Below the pieces are notes generated by a model, which was given only the letters and a program-made list of their open reading frames with translations, was not told the DNA's origin and did no database searches. 39,236 bases of DNA from an uncultured Lachnospiraceae bacterium. Its GTDB lineage: Bacteria > Bacillota_A > Clostridia > Lachnospirales > Lachnospiraceae. Position 1 is the first letter of the stretch. Every line of letters begins with the position of its first letter. This document shows positions 15,329 to 24,252 of the stretch, in pieces. The stretch spans positions 1-39,236 of the forward strand of contig CANOBT010000039.1 in assembly GCA_947564305.1 (NCBI GenBank), written 5' to 3'. Made by a program: the position numbers and the translations under genes.

Positions 15329-16368
15329 AGAATGTAGCCATTATTACGATTCATTCTATTAATTTTGGTAACAGACTGCAGAATTATGCATTACAGGAAA
15401 GCATAAAAGCTTTAGGGCATAATGTTCATACTGTGCGGAGAAAAAAGGATATACATTGTAAAGAAGCTATCTTCGATAGGATGAAAGATCGTTTGAGAAT
15501 GTTGCTTAAAACAAGAAAAGGATTATATATGAGATTTGATAGAGATAATATTTCTTTTAGTAAATACAGCGCTTCGGCTAATGATGTGGAAAGCGGACTG
15601 GAGGAAAGCTATGATTATTTTATTACAGGGAGCGATCAGGTATGGAATCCATTCTATGATTACATAGTAGGGAAAAGTGAGCTTTTGTGTTTTACGGAAA
15701 AAGAAAAGAAAATTTCATATGCAGCCAGTTTTGGCGTAGAAGATATACCGGCGGATAAACAGGAGATGTTTATCAGAGCATTAAAAGATTTTAAAGCTGT
15801 TTCTGTACGAGAAAAATCAGGTGTAAACCTGGTACGGAGTCTTACGGGAAATGATGCTGTAGTTACATTGGATCCAACACTGTTGCTAAATGCAGACCAG
15901 TATCGAAAAATCTCGAGGCGTCCCGTTTCCATGCCATGCGGTAAATATGCGTTGCTCTATTTACTGGGCGGAGAATCAATAGTGTATCATGAGTATGTCC
16001 AGAAGAATGTAGATGTGAATTCATTATTTATTTATGATGTTCTGCAAATGAATAAGGAAAAAAGAATAGCAATTGGGCCGGCTGAATTTATATATTTACT
16101 AGATCATGCAGAAATTATATTAACAGATTCGTTTCATGCAACGGCATTTTCATTACTTTTTAGGAAGCCCGTTATAACATTTCCGCGAGAAGGTCTGGAT
16201 ATGAGTTCCAGGATTGTTACTCTGGCTTCTACAGTAGGGTTGGAATCAAACTTTATGGATAATGGTATATTCTATATTGGAAAAAATGAGAATTATACTG
16301 AGATTGCTAAACTGTTGACAAAGGCGCGGGAAAGATCAATTGAATTTCTGAAAGAAGCAATTTTATAA
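15325..16368 (+). CDS. Polysaccharide pyruvyl transferase family protein
   Basis: Members transfer pyruvate from PEP to a sugar to form a ketal, which adds negative charge to the polymer. The 347-residue length is typical. Features are IITIHSINFGNRLQNYALQ at the N-terminus, YFITGSDQVWNPFY near residue 95, ISYAASFGVEDI, VTLDPTLLL, and the late LTDSFHATAFSLL, where the His is conserved. The gene overlaps the GT2 stop by four bases. It stands one acyltransferase and one polymerase before the FrhB-like iron-sulfur gene. The pyruvyl transferase and FrhB-like pair recurs in many Clostridia and Bacteroidetes glycan loci, for reasons not settled. The family assignment is secure; the acceptor sugar is not known. 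Confidence 0.9.
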   Translation: MKNVAIITIHSINFGNRLQNYALQESIKALGHNVHTVRRKKDIHCKEAIFDRMKDRLRMLLKTRKGLYMRFDRDNISFSKYSASANDVESGLEESYDYFITGSDQVWNPFYDYIVGKSELLCFTEKEKKISYAASFGVEDIPADKQEMFIRALKDFKAVSVREKSGVNLVRSLTGNDAVVTLDPTLLLNADQYRKISRRPVSMPCGKYALLYLLGGESIVYHEYVQKNVDVNSLFIYDVLQMNKEKRIAIGPAEFIYLLDHAEIILTDSFHATAFSLLFRKPVITFPREGLDMSSRIVTLASTVGLESNFMDNGIFYIGKNENYTEIAKLLTKARERSIEFLKEAIL

Positions 16369-16394
16369 AAAACGCGATAGGGATATGAAAGAAT

Positions 16395-17609
16395 ATGAAA
16401 GTTAAAGTCAGTAATATTATAACCGTTGTAGTTAATATAATTATGGTTTTAATATTTATCACTTCTTATTACGACACGGTTTATGTACGCAATCCAACTA
16501 TTAATTTGGATTATAGACGTGCTTTTTGCTATATAATTTATAGTTTGATTGTGCTTTGTATATTGGCAATCGTATTACTATGTGTTAAAAGAAAGACATT
16601 GTTCTTAATGCCATTTATTGTTGCAATGGTATTTATGTATGAGACACTGATTTCATGGATATTTGATATGTTATCCTTAAATATATTAGTTATAGAGAAT
16701 CTGGCATGGATGTTAACCTTTTGTGTATTTTATATGTATTCAAAGGAAGAAAAAATTACGGCGAATAAATCTTTTTTCTATATTATTTACATAGGGACAA
16801 TAATCTATTGTGTACTGATAATTCCAAATATCAGAATGCACCTAATGGGGATGGATCTAAGAGGCGGCATTATTTCATCATTGTATTATAGCCTGGGGTA
16901 TTTAGGTCTTATATTATTACATTCGTCTTCGAAAAATAAGATTATTTTTAGTGTCATTATAGGAATGATGATTTTAGCGTCTACGAAACGCGCCGGTCTT
17001 TTTTGCTTTGTTATAGGGTTGGCATGTTACGCATTCATGCAGGCATACGTGGAAGGTAATTTAAAAGATCGCTATAAAAAGTATTTGCAGTTGTTTCTGT
17101 TAGGAGTTATGGCGCTGATCTTAGCTCAGTGGGCTATTAACAAATATAATATAGGAATCATAGATCGTCTAAACAGTTTAGCGACAGATGGGGGATCAGG
17201 AAGAGATTATATCTGGAGAAGTGTTATCAGCTATTTTGAAGGTTCTTCCATTTTACACAAACTATTTGGTTATGGTTTTCATGCAGTTCCGGTATTAATT
17301 CGTCCTTGGGGCAGGGCATTATTTGCACACAATAGCTTTTTGGAAGTTCTGTTTGACTTTGGATATGTGGGGCTGACATTTATGATCTTAGGCATCTTAT
17401 GGATAACATTGAACGGGTACCGGATGTTGAAGGAACGATATCATGATACGTCAGTTATGGCCTATGCCTGGATCGTAATGATTTTGCTGTCTTTATTTGG
17501 ATATTTTTTTGAGGAATCACGATTTATTATGCCGGTTGCCGTGGTTTGCGGTTTATGTATGGGAAAATATCAGATGGTCAGAAAGGGGAGAAAATATGGG
17601 AATCGTTAG
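16395..17609 (+). CDS. O-antigen polymerase/ligase-type membrane protein (Wzy-like), locus A
   Basis: This is a 404-residue polytopic membrane protein with about 10-12 hydrophobic segments. It carries a larger outside loop with the typical short motif [12 protein letters not shown], then [18 protein letters not shown], which is the Wzy/WaaL-type signature (H-N-x-x-L-E). Wzy proteins join lipid-linked repeat units at the outer membrane face. Sequence is poorly conserved in this family, so the call rests on topology, that motif, and its place between the glycosyltransferases and the flippase at 20508. It overlaps the acyltransferase by 14 bases. Locus B has its own, unrelated-looking copy at 29370, which supports two separate polymers. 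Confidence 0.82.
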   Translation: MKVKVSNIITVVVNIIMVLIFITSYYDTVYVRNPTINLDYRRAFCYIIYSLIVLCILAIVLLCVKRKTLFLMPFIVAMVFMYETLISWIFDMLSLNILVIENLAWMLTFCVFYMYSKEEKITANKSFFYIIYIGTIIYCVLIIPNIRMHLMGMDLRGGIISSLYYSLGYLGLILLHSSSKNKIIFSVIIGMMILASTKRAGLFCFVIGLACYAFMQAYVEGNLKDRYKKYLQLFLLGVMALILAQWAINKYNIGIIDRLNSLATDGGSGRDYIWRSVISYFEGSSILHKLFGYGFHAVPVLIRPWGRALFAHNSFLEVLFDFGYVGLTFMILGILWITLNGYRMLKERYHDTSVMAYAWIVMILLSLFGYFFEESRFIMPVAVVCGLCMGKYQMVRKGRKYGNR

Positions 17610-18219
17610 ATATTTCTCGGAAAAATGGTTGCAGTTTAAATACGGAAGAAATATGGAAGGTGATGGCAAGATCAATTTTGATATAAGGGCATCGCACTTT
17701 ATATTAGATAAGAGCAGTGTTTTAAATATTAATGGGACGCTAAATTTGGGGTGGGGGGGGGTAAACTCCTGTGTAAGGAACGGACGAAGCAACATTATGC
17801 GCATGGATAGCGGAGCAGTCGTGAGTGTAAGTGGAAAATTTATGTTTATGTATGGGACCGATATCATTGTGTTTGAAGGGGGACGTCTTATTTTAGGAGA
17901 TAACAGTTTTATAAACAGTGATTGCAAAATTAGATGTCACAAAGAAATAAAAATAGGAAATGATTGCGCAATTTCACATGATTTTACGATTATGGATTCG
18001 GACGGTCATTACCTGAATGGTGAAAAGCATACCTGTGAGACTGTAATAGAAGATAAAGTTTGGATTGGGACAAGAGTTACAATATTAAGCGGTGCAAGAA
18101 TTGGTACAGGCAGTGTTATTGCTGCGGGATCTGTGGTAACAGGTGAGATACCACCATACTCATTAGCAGCAGGAGTTCCCGCAAAAGTAGTGCGGTCAAA
18201 TGTAGATTGGAGCAGATAA
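17596..18219 (+). CDS. Hexapeptide-repeat (left-handed beta-helix) acyltransferase with G9 tract
   Basis: This is an acetyltransferase of the WbbJ/LacA type, which usually adds O- or N-acetyl groups to sugars. The start at 17596 follows AGGGGAG; the frame is open from 17497, but that part lies inside the polymerase gene. The protein has 207 residues. N-terminal coils lead into hexapeptide repeats ([20 protein letters not shown], with the likely catalytic His in SHD or DGH). Then come [16 protein letters not shown] and [21 protein letters not shown], and the usual ending VPAKVVR. A run of nine G at 17753-17761 encodes part of GWGGV. Loss of one G would give an immediate TAA, and gain of one G a stop about 15 codons later, so the gene could be phase-variable. 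Confidence 0.88.
   Translation: MGIVRYFSEKWLQFKYGRNMEGDGKINFDIRASHFILDKSSVLNINGTLNLGWGGVNSCVRNGRSNIMRMDSGAVVSVSGKFMFMYGTDIIVFEGGRLILGDNSFINSDCKIRCHKEIKIGNDCAISHDFTIMDSDGHYLNGEKHTCETVIEDKVWIGTRVTILSGARIGTGSVIAAGSVVTGEIPPYSLAAGVPAKVVRSNVDWSR
17753..17761 (+). repeat. G9 homopolymer inside the acyltransferase gene
   Basis: A nine-G run is preceded by GGGGT (17748-17752) and followed by TAAA. It sits at about codon 53-56 of the acyltransferase. With eight G, the next codon in frame becomes TAA. With ten G, a TAG is reached about 45 bases on. Only the length seen here keeps the gene open. Poly-G tracts in surface-glycan genes are a well-known source of slipped-strand phase variation. Confidence 0.6.
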
Positions 18220-18221
18220 TC

Positions 18222-19403
18222 ATGCCAATAGATATTTATGATAAGAGATTATGTAATGGATGCGCGGCCTGTGCGAATATATGTCCGACTGCCTGTTTAA
18301 GCATGCAGCCTGATGAATGTGGATTTTTGTATCCGTATATAGAAAAAAGCAGGTGTATAGGATGTGAATTATGTAAGAAGGTTTGTCCAATGGATAGTGA
18401 TCATATGCAAGAGGGGAGAAGCAGTCATTCTCCGCTTTCTATCTATGCAGCATGGTCAAAAGATAGAGAAGTAAGATATCACAGCACTTCGGGTGGAATG
18501 TTTTCGGAGCTTGGAAATTATGTTCTTAAGACCGGGGGATGTGTAGTTGGAGCAGCATATGGAAACGAGAATATAATTGAACATCAAATTATTACGGATG
18601 TAAGTGGAATAGAGAAGCTTAGACAATCCAAGTATGCGCAAAGTAATATTAATGAGATCTATAGCAAGATAAAGATCTTGTTAAAGAAGCAAAATGTATT
18701 GTTCTGTGGTACGCCATGTCAGGTGGCAGGTTTAAAGAGCTTTTTGGGGAAAGAGAATTCCAATTTGTATACGGTTGATTTCATTTGCCGCGGGGTTAAT
18801 TCACCGAAAGCCTATCGGTACTGGCTGAAGGAATTAGAGGAAAATGAGCATGCCAAGGTGGTGAGAGTTTGGTTTAAATATAAGGAAGATGGATGGAAAG
18901 CATCTCCAAGATGCACCAGACTGGACTTTGATAATGAGAAAATACTTATTTTAAAAGGGAAAGATAATTTGTTCATGTCAGGATATCTCGGACCAAACCT
19001 GTATATACGTCCGAGCTGTGGGGAATGCATGTTTAAGGGAGAAAACAGGTATTCAGATATAACGATTGGAGATTTCTGGGGAATTGATGAATCATTGGAT
19101 GATGATCAGGGCACATCGGTTTTTCAGGTAAACACCAGTAAAGGCCAGGAGCTACTGACTGGTATTCAAGATAATATTTATGCATACGAATGTTCGGCAG
19201 AACAAGTCAGACAAGGCAATATATGTATGGAAAAATCTGTGACAATCAATTTGAAAAGTAAGAAGTTTCTTCAAAATCTTGGTGGGACAATTCCATTTAG
19301 CAAATTATTGAAAAAGTATACCCGTAAAGGCGTCGGCGATAAGATCAGAGGGGGTATAAGAAAGCTTTGGAGTTACAGAGAAAAGCGAGGAGGAAAATTG
19401 TGA
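18222..19403 (+). CDS. Coenzyme F420 hydrogenase/dehydrogenase beta-subunit (FrhB) family iron-sulfur protein
   Basis: The N-terminus holds two ferredoxin-like 4Fe-4S motifs, LCNGCAACANICPTACLS and CIGCELCKKVCPMD. They are followed by the FrhB N and C domains: STSGGMFSELGNY, VLFCGTPCQVAGLKSFL, FICRGVNSPK, and the later cysteine block PSCGECMFKG with SDITIGDFWGI. The start at 18222 has GGAG at 18209-18212; a TTG at 18207 is less likely. It has 393 residues. Relatives are flavin/iron-sulfur oxidoreductases. In glycan loci they travel with pyruvyl transferases, as here, and probably do a redox step on a sugar or its substituent. It overlaps the next gene by four bases. The domain call is firm; the reaction is unknown. 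Confidence 0.9.
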   Translation: MPIDIYDKRLCNGCAACANICPTACLSMQPDECGFLYPYIEKSRCIGCELCKKVCPMDSDHMQEGRSSHSPLSIYAAWSKDREVRYHSTSGGMFSELGNYVLKTGGCVVGAAYGNENIIEHQIITDVSGIEKLRQSKYAQSNINEIYSKIKILLKKQNVLFCGTPCQVAGLKSFLGKENSNLYTVDFICRGVNSPKAYRYWLKELEENEHAKVVRVWFKYKEDGWKASPRCTRLDFDNEKILILKGKDNLFMSGYLGPNLYIRPSCGECMFKGENRYSDITIGDFWGIDESLDDDQGTSVFQVNTSKGQELLTGIQDNIYAYECSAEQVRQGNICMEKSVTINLKSKKFLQNLGGTIPFSKLLKKYTRKGVGDKIRGGIRKLWSYREKRGGKL

Positions 19404-20482
19404 AAGTTCTTTTGATTGGAGGCACTGGGACATTGAGTGCCGATACAACGAAATTGTGTATTGTAAGAGGGTATGAGGTTTATCTGATTAATCGAGGGCA
19501 CAGGAATCATTTTAATGGCAGTAATATTCAATATTTAATTGGAGATATAAACGACGAAGAAAGCGCTGTCAGTGCAATTGGAGAACATAGTTTTGATGTG
19601 GTAGTTGACTACCTTACTTATACTTTAGATACATTAAAGCTGAGGATTAAACTGTTTGAAAATAGAACGAAGCAGTATATTTTTATTTCTTCGGCAACCG
19701 TATATCCTGTTAGTTCCCAGGTAATCAGAGAAAAGGATCCTATTGGAAATAAGGAGTGGATTTATTCCAGAAATAAGCAGATATGTGAAGAATATTTAAT
19801 GAAAAATGCAAATAAACTGATGTTTCATTATACGATTGTTCGTCCTTATATTACATATGATTGTAAGCGGATTCCGTTCCCAATCATTTCAAAAAACAGT
19901 AACTGGAACTTACTATATCGTATAGAAAATGAACTTCCAATTCTTATTCCGGATGATGGAGAACAGCGGGTTACATTGACTTCAACCAAAGATTTTGCCG
20001 TGGGTATCACAGGACTTTTTTTGAATGAGAAAGCTTATGAAGAAGTCTTTAATGTAGTAGGTGATGAAGTTGTTTCCTGGAATGAAGTTGTTAGAATTAT
20101 AGAAAACAAATTAGGAAAGAAGGCTGTGCCTGTATATGTAAATGCAAGAGAATTATCGGAACGGATTCCAGGGTTGGCTGGGGAACTGCTGTGTGATAAG
20201 GCACATTCGCACATTTTTGATAACAGGAAACTGCAGAATACGGTACCGGAGTTTGTGACGGCAGTTAAGGCTGCAGATGGTATTGGCGAAACGATTGATT
20301 ATCTGCAGAAGGAGGAATCTTTGCATGTTGTGGATCAGGAATGGAATGCGGTTGAGGATATCCTTTGTAAGAGATACGGATGCAAAAACGTTAAAATTAC
20401 TTTTAGGAAGCGATGGAGTTATTTTCGTAAACAAAACAAATTTGTTTTATTTGTCAAAAAAATAATAAAGTGGCACACCTGA
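19400..20482 (+). CDS. NAD-dependent epimerase/dehydratase (SDR) family protein
   Basis: This is an extended short-chain dehydrogenase/reductase acting on nucleotide sugars or similar substrates. The start is GTG 19400, with GAGGAGG at 19387-19393; a longer frame opens at 19367, inside the previous gene. The nucleotide loop is LLIGGTGTLSADTTK. The active-site region has ISSATVYPV and YSRNKQICEEYL, which fits Ser and YxxxK. The C-terminal part after residue 230 has a less typical stretch ending in basic residues (KRWSYFRKQNKF). It has 360 residues. Overlap with the FrhB-like gene (GTGA) suggests the two act together, perhaps on the same sugar. It could supply the ketosugar for the aminotransferase, but nothing proves that. 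Confidence 0.87.
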   Translation: MKVLLIGGTGTLSADTTKLCIVRGYEVYLINRGHRNHFNGSNIQYLIGDINDEESAVSAIGEHSFDVVVDYLTYTLDTLKLRIKLFENRTKQYIFISSATVYPVSSQVIREKDPIGNKEWIYSRNKQICEEYLMKNANKLMFHYTIVRPYITYDCKRIPFPIISKNSNWNLLYRIENELPILIPDDGEQRVTLTSTKDFAVGITGLFLNEKAYEEVFNVVGDEVVSWNEVVRIIENKLGKKAVPVYVNARELSERIPGLAGELLCDKAHSHIFDNRKLQNTVPEFVTAVKAADGIGETIDYLQKEESLHVVDQEWNAVEDILCKRYGCKNVKITFRKRWSYFRKQNKFVLFVKKIIKWHT

Positions 20483-20507
20483 GAAAATAGGTGGCAGAGG
20501 CAGTAAT

Positions 20508-21962
20508 ATGGATTTTTTGTTAAAGAAGTATAAGCAGATACCCGTTCAGGTCAGAGCATCAGTATGGTTTGCTTTTTGTAGTATTTTACAAAAAGGGGTA
20601 TCCATTATAACGGTTCCAATATTCACCAGATTGATGACGACAGAACAATACGGATATTATACAACATATATGTCATGGAGTAATATTCTTTTGGTTTTTA
20701 CGTCTTTAAATCTATTTTATGGTGTTTTTAATAATGCCATGATGAAATATAGAGAGGACAGGGAAGCATATACATCTTCAATGCAGGGTTTGGTCTTCAC
20801 GATTACGACTGCCTTTTTTGCAGGATATTTATTGTTCAGGGAATCTGTTAATGAATTCCTGGGGATGAGTACAGTGCTTGTGGTGATGCTGTTTATGGAG
20901 TTACTGGTTACTCCGGCATTACAATTTTGGACAGTTAAAAATCGATTTGATTTTAATTATAAATGTATTGTTATGGCCACAATTGCCAAGACAATTTTAA
21001 ATCCTGTTCTGGGGGTTGTTTTGGTTTTGTTTTCCGAGCAAAAGGAAGTGGCAAGAATTGTATCAATTGTTGTTACAGAGATTATCATATGTGGAACCGT
21101 GGCTGTTTATCAATTCTATCGGGGAAAATGTTTTTTTAACAGGGAATATTGGAAATATGCTGTATTGTTTAATTTACCGCTTTTTCCACATTATTTATCC
21201 GGGCAGTTTTTAAGTCAGAGTGACAGAATTATGATAAGTAAACTGGAGGGAAATTCCGTAACAGCTGTGTATAGCGTGGCTTATAATATTGGGCTGCTCA
21301 TGAATATTTTCACATCTGCGATTAACGGGTCATATACACCTTGGTTATATCAGAGTATAAAAAAGAAGATGTATTGTGAAATTCGTGAAATTACCAGAAT
21401 AATAATAATGTTGATGGCAGTATTGGTTTTTTTATTGATGCTATTTGCTCCGGAGGCCATTATGATCCTTGGATCCGCAGAATATAAAGTAGCTGTAAAA
21501 GTGATTCCGCCAGTTGCTGCAGGCGCTTTCTTTTTCTTTTTATATAATATTTTTGTAAATATTGAATTTTATTATGAGAAAAGGGGATATATTCTTTTCA
21601 GTTCTGTCGCAGCAGCAATGCTTAATCTGCTTCTTAACTATATCTTTATTCAGATCTTTGGATATATAGCGGCGGCATATACTACTTTATTGTGTTATGC
21701 AATTTATTGTTTTCTGCATGCCTGTTTCGCAGTTAAGATATGTAAGATAAAGGGAATTCCAGTTTCAATATTTAATAAAAAGACAGTATGGGGAGTGAGT
21801 TTGTTTGTTGTAGTAACTGTTGGCATTATGAATTTTTTATATGAATATCCTAGTTTACGATATGGTCTCATTATGGCTGGTGGTCTTTTTGCGTTGCTAT
21901 TTAGAAAGAAGTTAGTTCGGATTGTAAATGATACTTTTTGGACTTTTAAGAAAAAAGAGTAG
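20508..21962 (+). CDS. Wzx-type flippase (polysaccharide transporter, MOP superfamily), locus A
   Basis: This is a 484-residue membrane protein with about 12-14 hydrophobic segments that moves lipid-linked repeat units across the membrane. The N-terminus (VWFAFCSILQKGVSIITVP, then FTRLMTTEQYGYYTTY) is the classical start of this family. SQSDRIMISKLEG is a further family mark. It is the last transport gene of locus A. It clearly resembles the locus B flippase at 33025, which has the matching blocks (IIQKGISLLLIP, RIMTTEEYGIYTL, LQQADRVMIEKY). The two loci may therefore share ancestry for this step even though other genes differ. Confidence 0.92.
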   Translation: MDFLLKKYKQIPVQVRASVWFAFCSILQKGVSIITVPIFTRLMTTEQYGYYTTYMSWSNILLVFTSLNLFYGVFNNAMMKYREDREAYTSSMQGLVFTITTAFFAGYLLFRESVNEFLGMSTVLVVMLFMELLVTPALQFWTVKNRFDFNYKCIVMATIAKTILNPVLGVVLVLFSEQKEVARIVSIVVTEIIICGTVAVYQFYRGKCFFNREYWKYAVLFNLPLFPHYLSGQFLSQSDRIMISKLEGNSVTAVYSVAYNIGLLMNIFTSAINGSYTPWLYQSIKKKMYCEIREITRIIIMLMAVLVFLLMLFAPEAIMILGSAEYKVAVKVIPPVAAGAFFFFLYNIFVNIEFYYEKRGYILFSSVAAAMLNLLLNYIFIQIFGYIAAAYTTLLCYAIYCFLHACFAVKICKIKGIPVSIFNKKTVWGVSLFVVVTVGIMNFLYEYPSLRYGLIMAGGLFALLFRKKLVRIVNDTFWTFKKKE

Positions 21963-22097
21963 AGGTTTTATATTAAGAATCAGAAATTATGCATGTTTGG
22001 TTTTGTAAATCAGATATGCACAGAGCTAGTTGTTTTGTGTGAAATGACTATAAGTAATTGCTGTAGTAATAGGAAGATTTTTGGGAGAGATAAAGAA

Positions 22098-22268
22098 ATG
22101 TTAATAGCAGGCATTTTTCTTATTATACTTATATTATCGGTTATAGCCATAGTAGTAACTATTGGAGGAAGCAGGAATCAACACGAAAGAGAAATCAGCG
22201 ATAAAGCACAAATTGAGTTTTGCCGAAAAATATCTTGTGAAAACGCAGTAGATGAAAGTAAGAAGTAA
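22098..22268 (+). CDS. Small single-span membrane protein, hypothetical
   Basis: The frame is open from 21993, but the best start is ATG 22098 with GGGAG at 22083-22087. The 56-residue product begins with a strong membrane segment (about residues 2-24: MLIAGIFLIILILSVIAIVV) and ends in a charged tail (NQHEREISDKAQIEF, then ESKK). I do not recognise a family. It follows the flippase by about 135 bases and is followed by a terminator-like hairpin, so it may be the last gene of the locus A transcript. Confidence 0.45.
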   Translation: MLIAGIFLIILILSVIAIVVTIGGSRNQHEREISDKAQIEFCRKISCENAVDESKK

Positions 22269-22285
22269 GTCATATGCTTTTAAAG

Positions 22286-22323
22286 ATCCCACTTATGAAA
22301 AGTATATTAAATAGTGGATTTTT
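22286..22323 (+). terminator. Likely terminator at the end of locus A
   Basis: The stem ATCC(C)ACT with AGTGGAT (22286-22293 with 22313-22319, one bulged C) overlaps a five-T run at 22319-22323. The loop of about 19 bases is A/T-rich. The fold is modest, but the position right after the last locus A gene supports it. Confidence 0.45.
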
Positions 22324-22678
22324 ATAATACGGAAGTTATAAGAATAGATGACCTGTGCATAATTCTTTTATAGTTTCCTTGCAATACGTATTCTATTTTG
22401 TTATATTAAAGATATCAATTCAAAGGGAATCTCTTATTTCTTTATAATGATAGAGTATTACAATGATAGTTTACTACAAAGAGAGATATAGGAACCTTTA
22501 AAATTGTGATACTGATCAGAAACATCATTGTAAAGAAATCGATCTTGGCAGTTCACCAGAAATTCACGGAAGAAAACTAAATAAGACAGGCAGAGATGAG
22601 GACAGACGTCTGGAAAATGTTTTTCTTATGCAAAGTATATCTTATCCGATCCTACATCTTTTGCCGGAAGGAGGAAGT
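22324..22678. other. A/T-rich spacer before the Rpn-type gene
   Basis: The stretch is about 355 bases long and strongly A/T-rich at the left side. I see no gene, no RNA gene and no clear inverted repeats of an insertion sequence. The base composition changes abruptly near 22640, where the Rpn-type gene begins, which fits a separately acquired unit. Confidence 0.35.
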
Positions 22679-23617
22679 ATGGGATATACCAGGAGGAAAC
22701 TGCAGGAACTCAGTCTGATCGACGATTTTCTGTCAAACGCAATCGCATCTAATGAGGAGATCAATGAGCCGTTCTACAGATTATTATTGTCTGTACTGCT
22801 CGGAAAGAAAATGAAGAAGATCCAGGTGCTGTCACAGCGAATCATACCGGCATTGACGCCGGAGCTGCGGGGAATCCGGATGGATGTGGAGATCACGGAA
22901 TTTGATGAAGAGGCGGTGACGAGTGTGTATGATGTAGAGCCACATCGTAAGGATCAGCTTAATCTGCCAAGACACAACAGGTACTACCAGGCAAAGATAG
23001 ACGGCAGATATGTGAAGAGCGGACTGAAGGATTTTTCCGCGATTCCGAATCTGTATGTGATCACGATCACCAATTATGATCTGTTTGGAGAAGACTACAT
23101 GATGTATACCGTACACAATAAGTGCGAGGAAGTACCTGAGATGGAGTATGATGACGGCCTTAAGTTCATTTATTTTAATACAAAAGGGAAAAAAGGAGGT
23201 AGCCAATCGATTAAGAATATGTTAACATATATTCAGAATAGTGATAGCAGGAATGCGGTGGATGATGCAACCAGAAAGATAGATTCCTATGTGACGAAGG
23301 TGAAGAATCTACCGGAAGTGGAGGCGGGATATATGACACTTGGAGATTGGATTGACGGCATTGCGGAGGAAATAAGAGAAGATTTAAGAGAAGAGGTGGA
23401 GAAAGAAGTAAGAGAAGAAGTAGAGAAAGAGGTAAGAGAAGAGGTAGAGAAAGAAGTAATCGATAAAGTAACTGAAGAAGGCATTAAAGCTCTTATTGAG
23501 ACGTGCTGTGAATATCATGCTGCAAAGGAGGATGCTGTGGATAAGATTCGGAGCAAATTTCCGGATTATGCAGACAAGGCCGAGTTGCTTGTGGAAAAAT
23601 ACTGGCAAAATTCATAG
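22679..23617 (+). CDS. Rpn-type PD-(D/E)XK nuclease family protein
   Basis: It resembles the recombination-promoting nuclease (Rpn)/transposase_31-like family, a PD-(D/E)XK fold whose members cut DNA and occur in many copies in gut Clostridia. The start at 22679 has AAGGAGG at 22668-22674; an ATG at 22628 lacks a site. The protein has 312 residues. The nuclease region includes SLIDDFLSNAIASNEEI, RGIRMDVEI (Asp of the fold), YDVEPHRKDQ and NRYYQAKIDGRYVKSG. A highly charged helical repeat (REEVEKEV three times) lies at about residues 237-260, followed by a short C-terminal helical region. It sits alone between the two polysaccharide loci and is G/C-richer than its flanks, so it is probably an inserted unit with no glycan role. 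Confidence 0.8.
   Translation: MGYTRRKLQELSLIDDFLSNAIASNEEINEPFYRLLLSVLLGKKMKKIQVLSQRIIPALTPELRGIRMDVEITEFDEEAVTSVYDVEPHRKDQLNLPRHNRYYQAKIDGRYVKSGLKDFSAIPNLYVITITNYDLFGEDYMMYTVHNKCEEVPEMEYDDGLKFIYFNTKGKKGGSQSIKNMLTYIQNSDSRNAVDDATRKIDSYVTKVKNLPEVEAGYMTLGDWIDGIAEEIREDLREEVEKEVREEVEKEVREEVEKEVIDKVTEEGIKALIETCCEYHAAKEDAVDKIRSKFPDYADKAELLVEKYWQNS
23386..23457 (+). repeat. Three 24-base tandem repeats coding for REEVEKEV
   Basis: The units are 23386-23409, 23410-23433 and 23434-23457, differing at only a few A/G positions. Each codes for eight residues of a charged helix in the Rpn-type protein. As the unit is a multiple of three, copy number can change without breaking the frame. Confidence 0.85.
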
Positions 23618-23631
23618 ATGAAAATACAAAG

Positions 23632-23678
23632 AAGGGACTTTTGCGGTAAAGCAATAAAGCATATGGCGAAAGTCCCTT
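23632..23678. terminator. Hairpin between convergent genes, likely two-way terminator
   Basis: The arms are 23632-23644 and 23666-23678 (AAGGGACTTTTGC with GCGAAAGTCCCTT, one G-T pair), with a 21-base loop. It lies between the Rpn-type gene ending at 23617 and the minus-strand gene ending at 23705. On the minus strand it is followed by a T-rich stretch (CTTTGTATTTT); on the + strand no T-run follows. Confidence 0.55.
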
Positions 23679-23704
23679 ATGAGTAAATGAATGGTAAGGA
23701 GAAG

Positions 23705-23824
23705 CTAGAGGTCAAAGTGAAAATCGTATTCCCAGAAACCTTCCCGTTCATCAGCCAGGGTGCAGGCGCGGCACAGAGTCCAGATAAAGATCAGAAATAG
23801 CGTAATACCTGTGATATAGAGCAT
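23705..23824 (-). CDS. Small membrane protein, 39 residues, minus strand
   Basis: The product starts MLYITGITLFLIFIW and ends FWEYDFHFDL. A GGGAGG ribosome site lies on the minus strand at 23833-23838, with 8 bases to the ATG, which is very good support. The first 17 residues form one membrane segment. It is followed by CRACTLADEREGFWEYD, with two cysteines just after the membrane and an acidic, aromatic tail. The gene is convergent with the Rpn-type gene, and the two share a hairpin between their ends. I do not recognise the family. Similar tiny proteins may well be missed by gene finders because of length. Confidence 0.55.
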   Translation of the reverse strand: MLYITGITLFLIFIWTLCRACTLADEREGFWEYDFHFDL

Positions 23825-23838
23825 AGCAATAACCTCCC

Positions 23839-24252
23839 GACTAAATATTTTTTTGCAATGATATATTCTTTGCATTCATAGCTGTGCATTTTCCATAGTA
23901 TCTCCATTTAGGCCGGCGGAATATGTAACAGGAAGATATAAATGTTCACGGAAGTTTCTGGAATCAACGTAAGGCGGTTTTTTTCATATCAATAATGAGT
24001 ACTTCTGGTGATTGGACCAAATATTTACAAATAATTTTAGTTGCAATTTTATGAAAACTATGCTAATATCTAAAATTGAATTATCGCTTATGATGATTCA
24101 TACCTTTTTCAACATTAAACATGTAAATTACATAGTGTTTTACGGTTATTTCCACGAGATGTTCTTGTTTGTTTAGTGGTTTTCTTTTGATATACCTGAA
24201 AAGGTGATGATAAAGGCTATAAATTTCCAGATCGGTGAGTGGAGCGGGTGTC
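23839..24252. other. Intergenic region between the minus-strand gene and LCP 2
   Basis: This A/T-rich region is about 410 bases long and lies between two diverging genes, so it should hold promoters for both. Apart from the sigma-A-like pair listed at 24041-24069, I see no gene or clear repeat. A T7 run near 23981 has no stem before it. Confidence 0.35.
24041..24069 (+). promoter_or_regulatory. Candidate sigma-A promoter for the second export cassette
   Basis: TTGCAA (24041-24046) and TAATAT (24064-24069) are separated by 17 bases. Each matches the consensus at four of six positions. This would leave a leader of about 175 bases before the LCP gene at 24253. It is a visual match only. Confidence 0.35.

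Noticed and set aside
17497..17595. Longer N-terminus for the acyltransferase
   Set aside because: It lies fully inside the polymerase gene, and a good ribosome site precedes the ATG at 17596.
23386..23457. Short tandem repeats that at first look like a small CRISPR or satellite array
   Set aside because: The units are adjacent without spacers, are 24 bases long and code in frame for a charged helix of the Rpn-type protein.
22679..23617. Complete transposon with terminal inverted repeats around the Rpn-type gene
   Set aside because: I could not find matching inverted ends or a target-site duplication. The hairpin at 23632 is better explained as a terminator between convergent genes.
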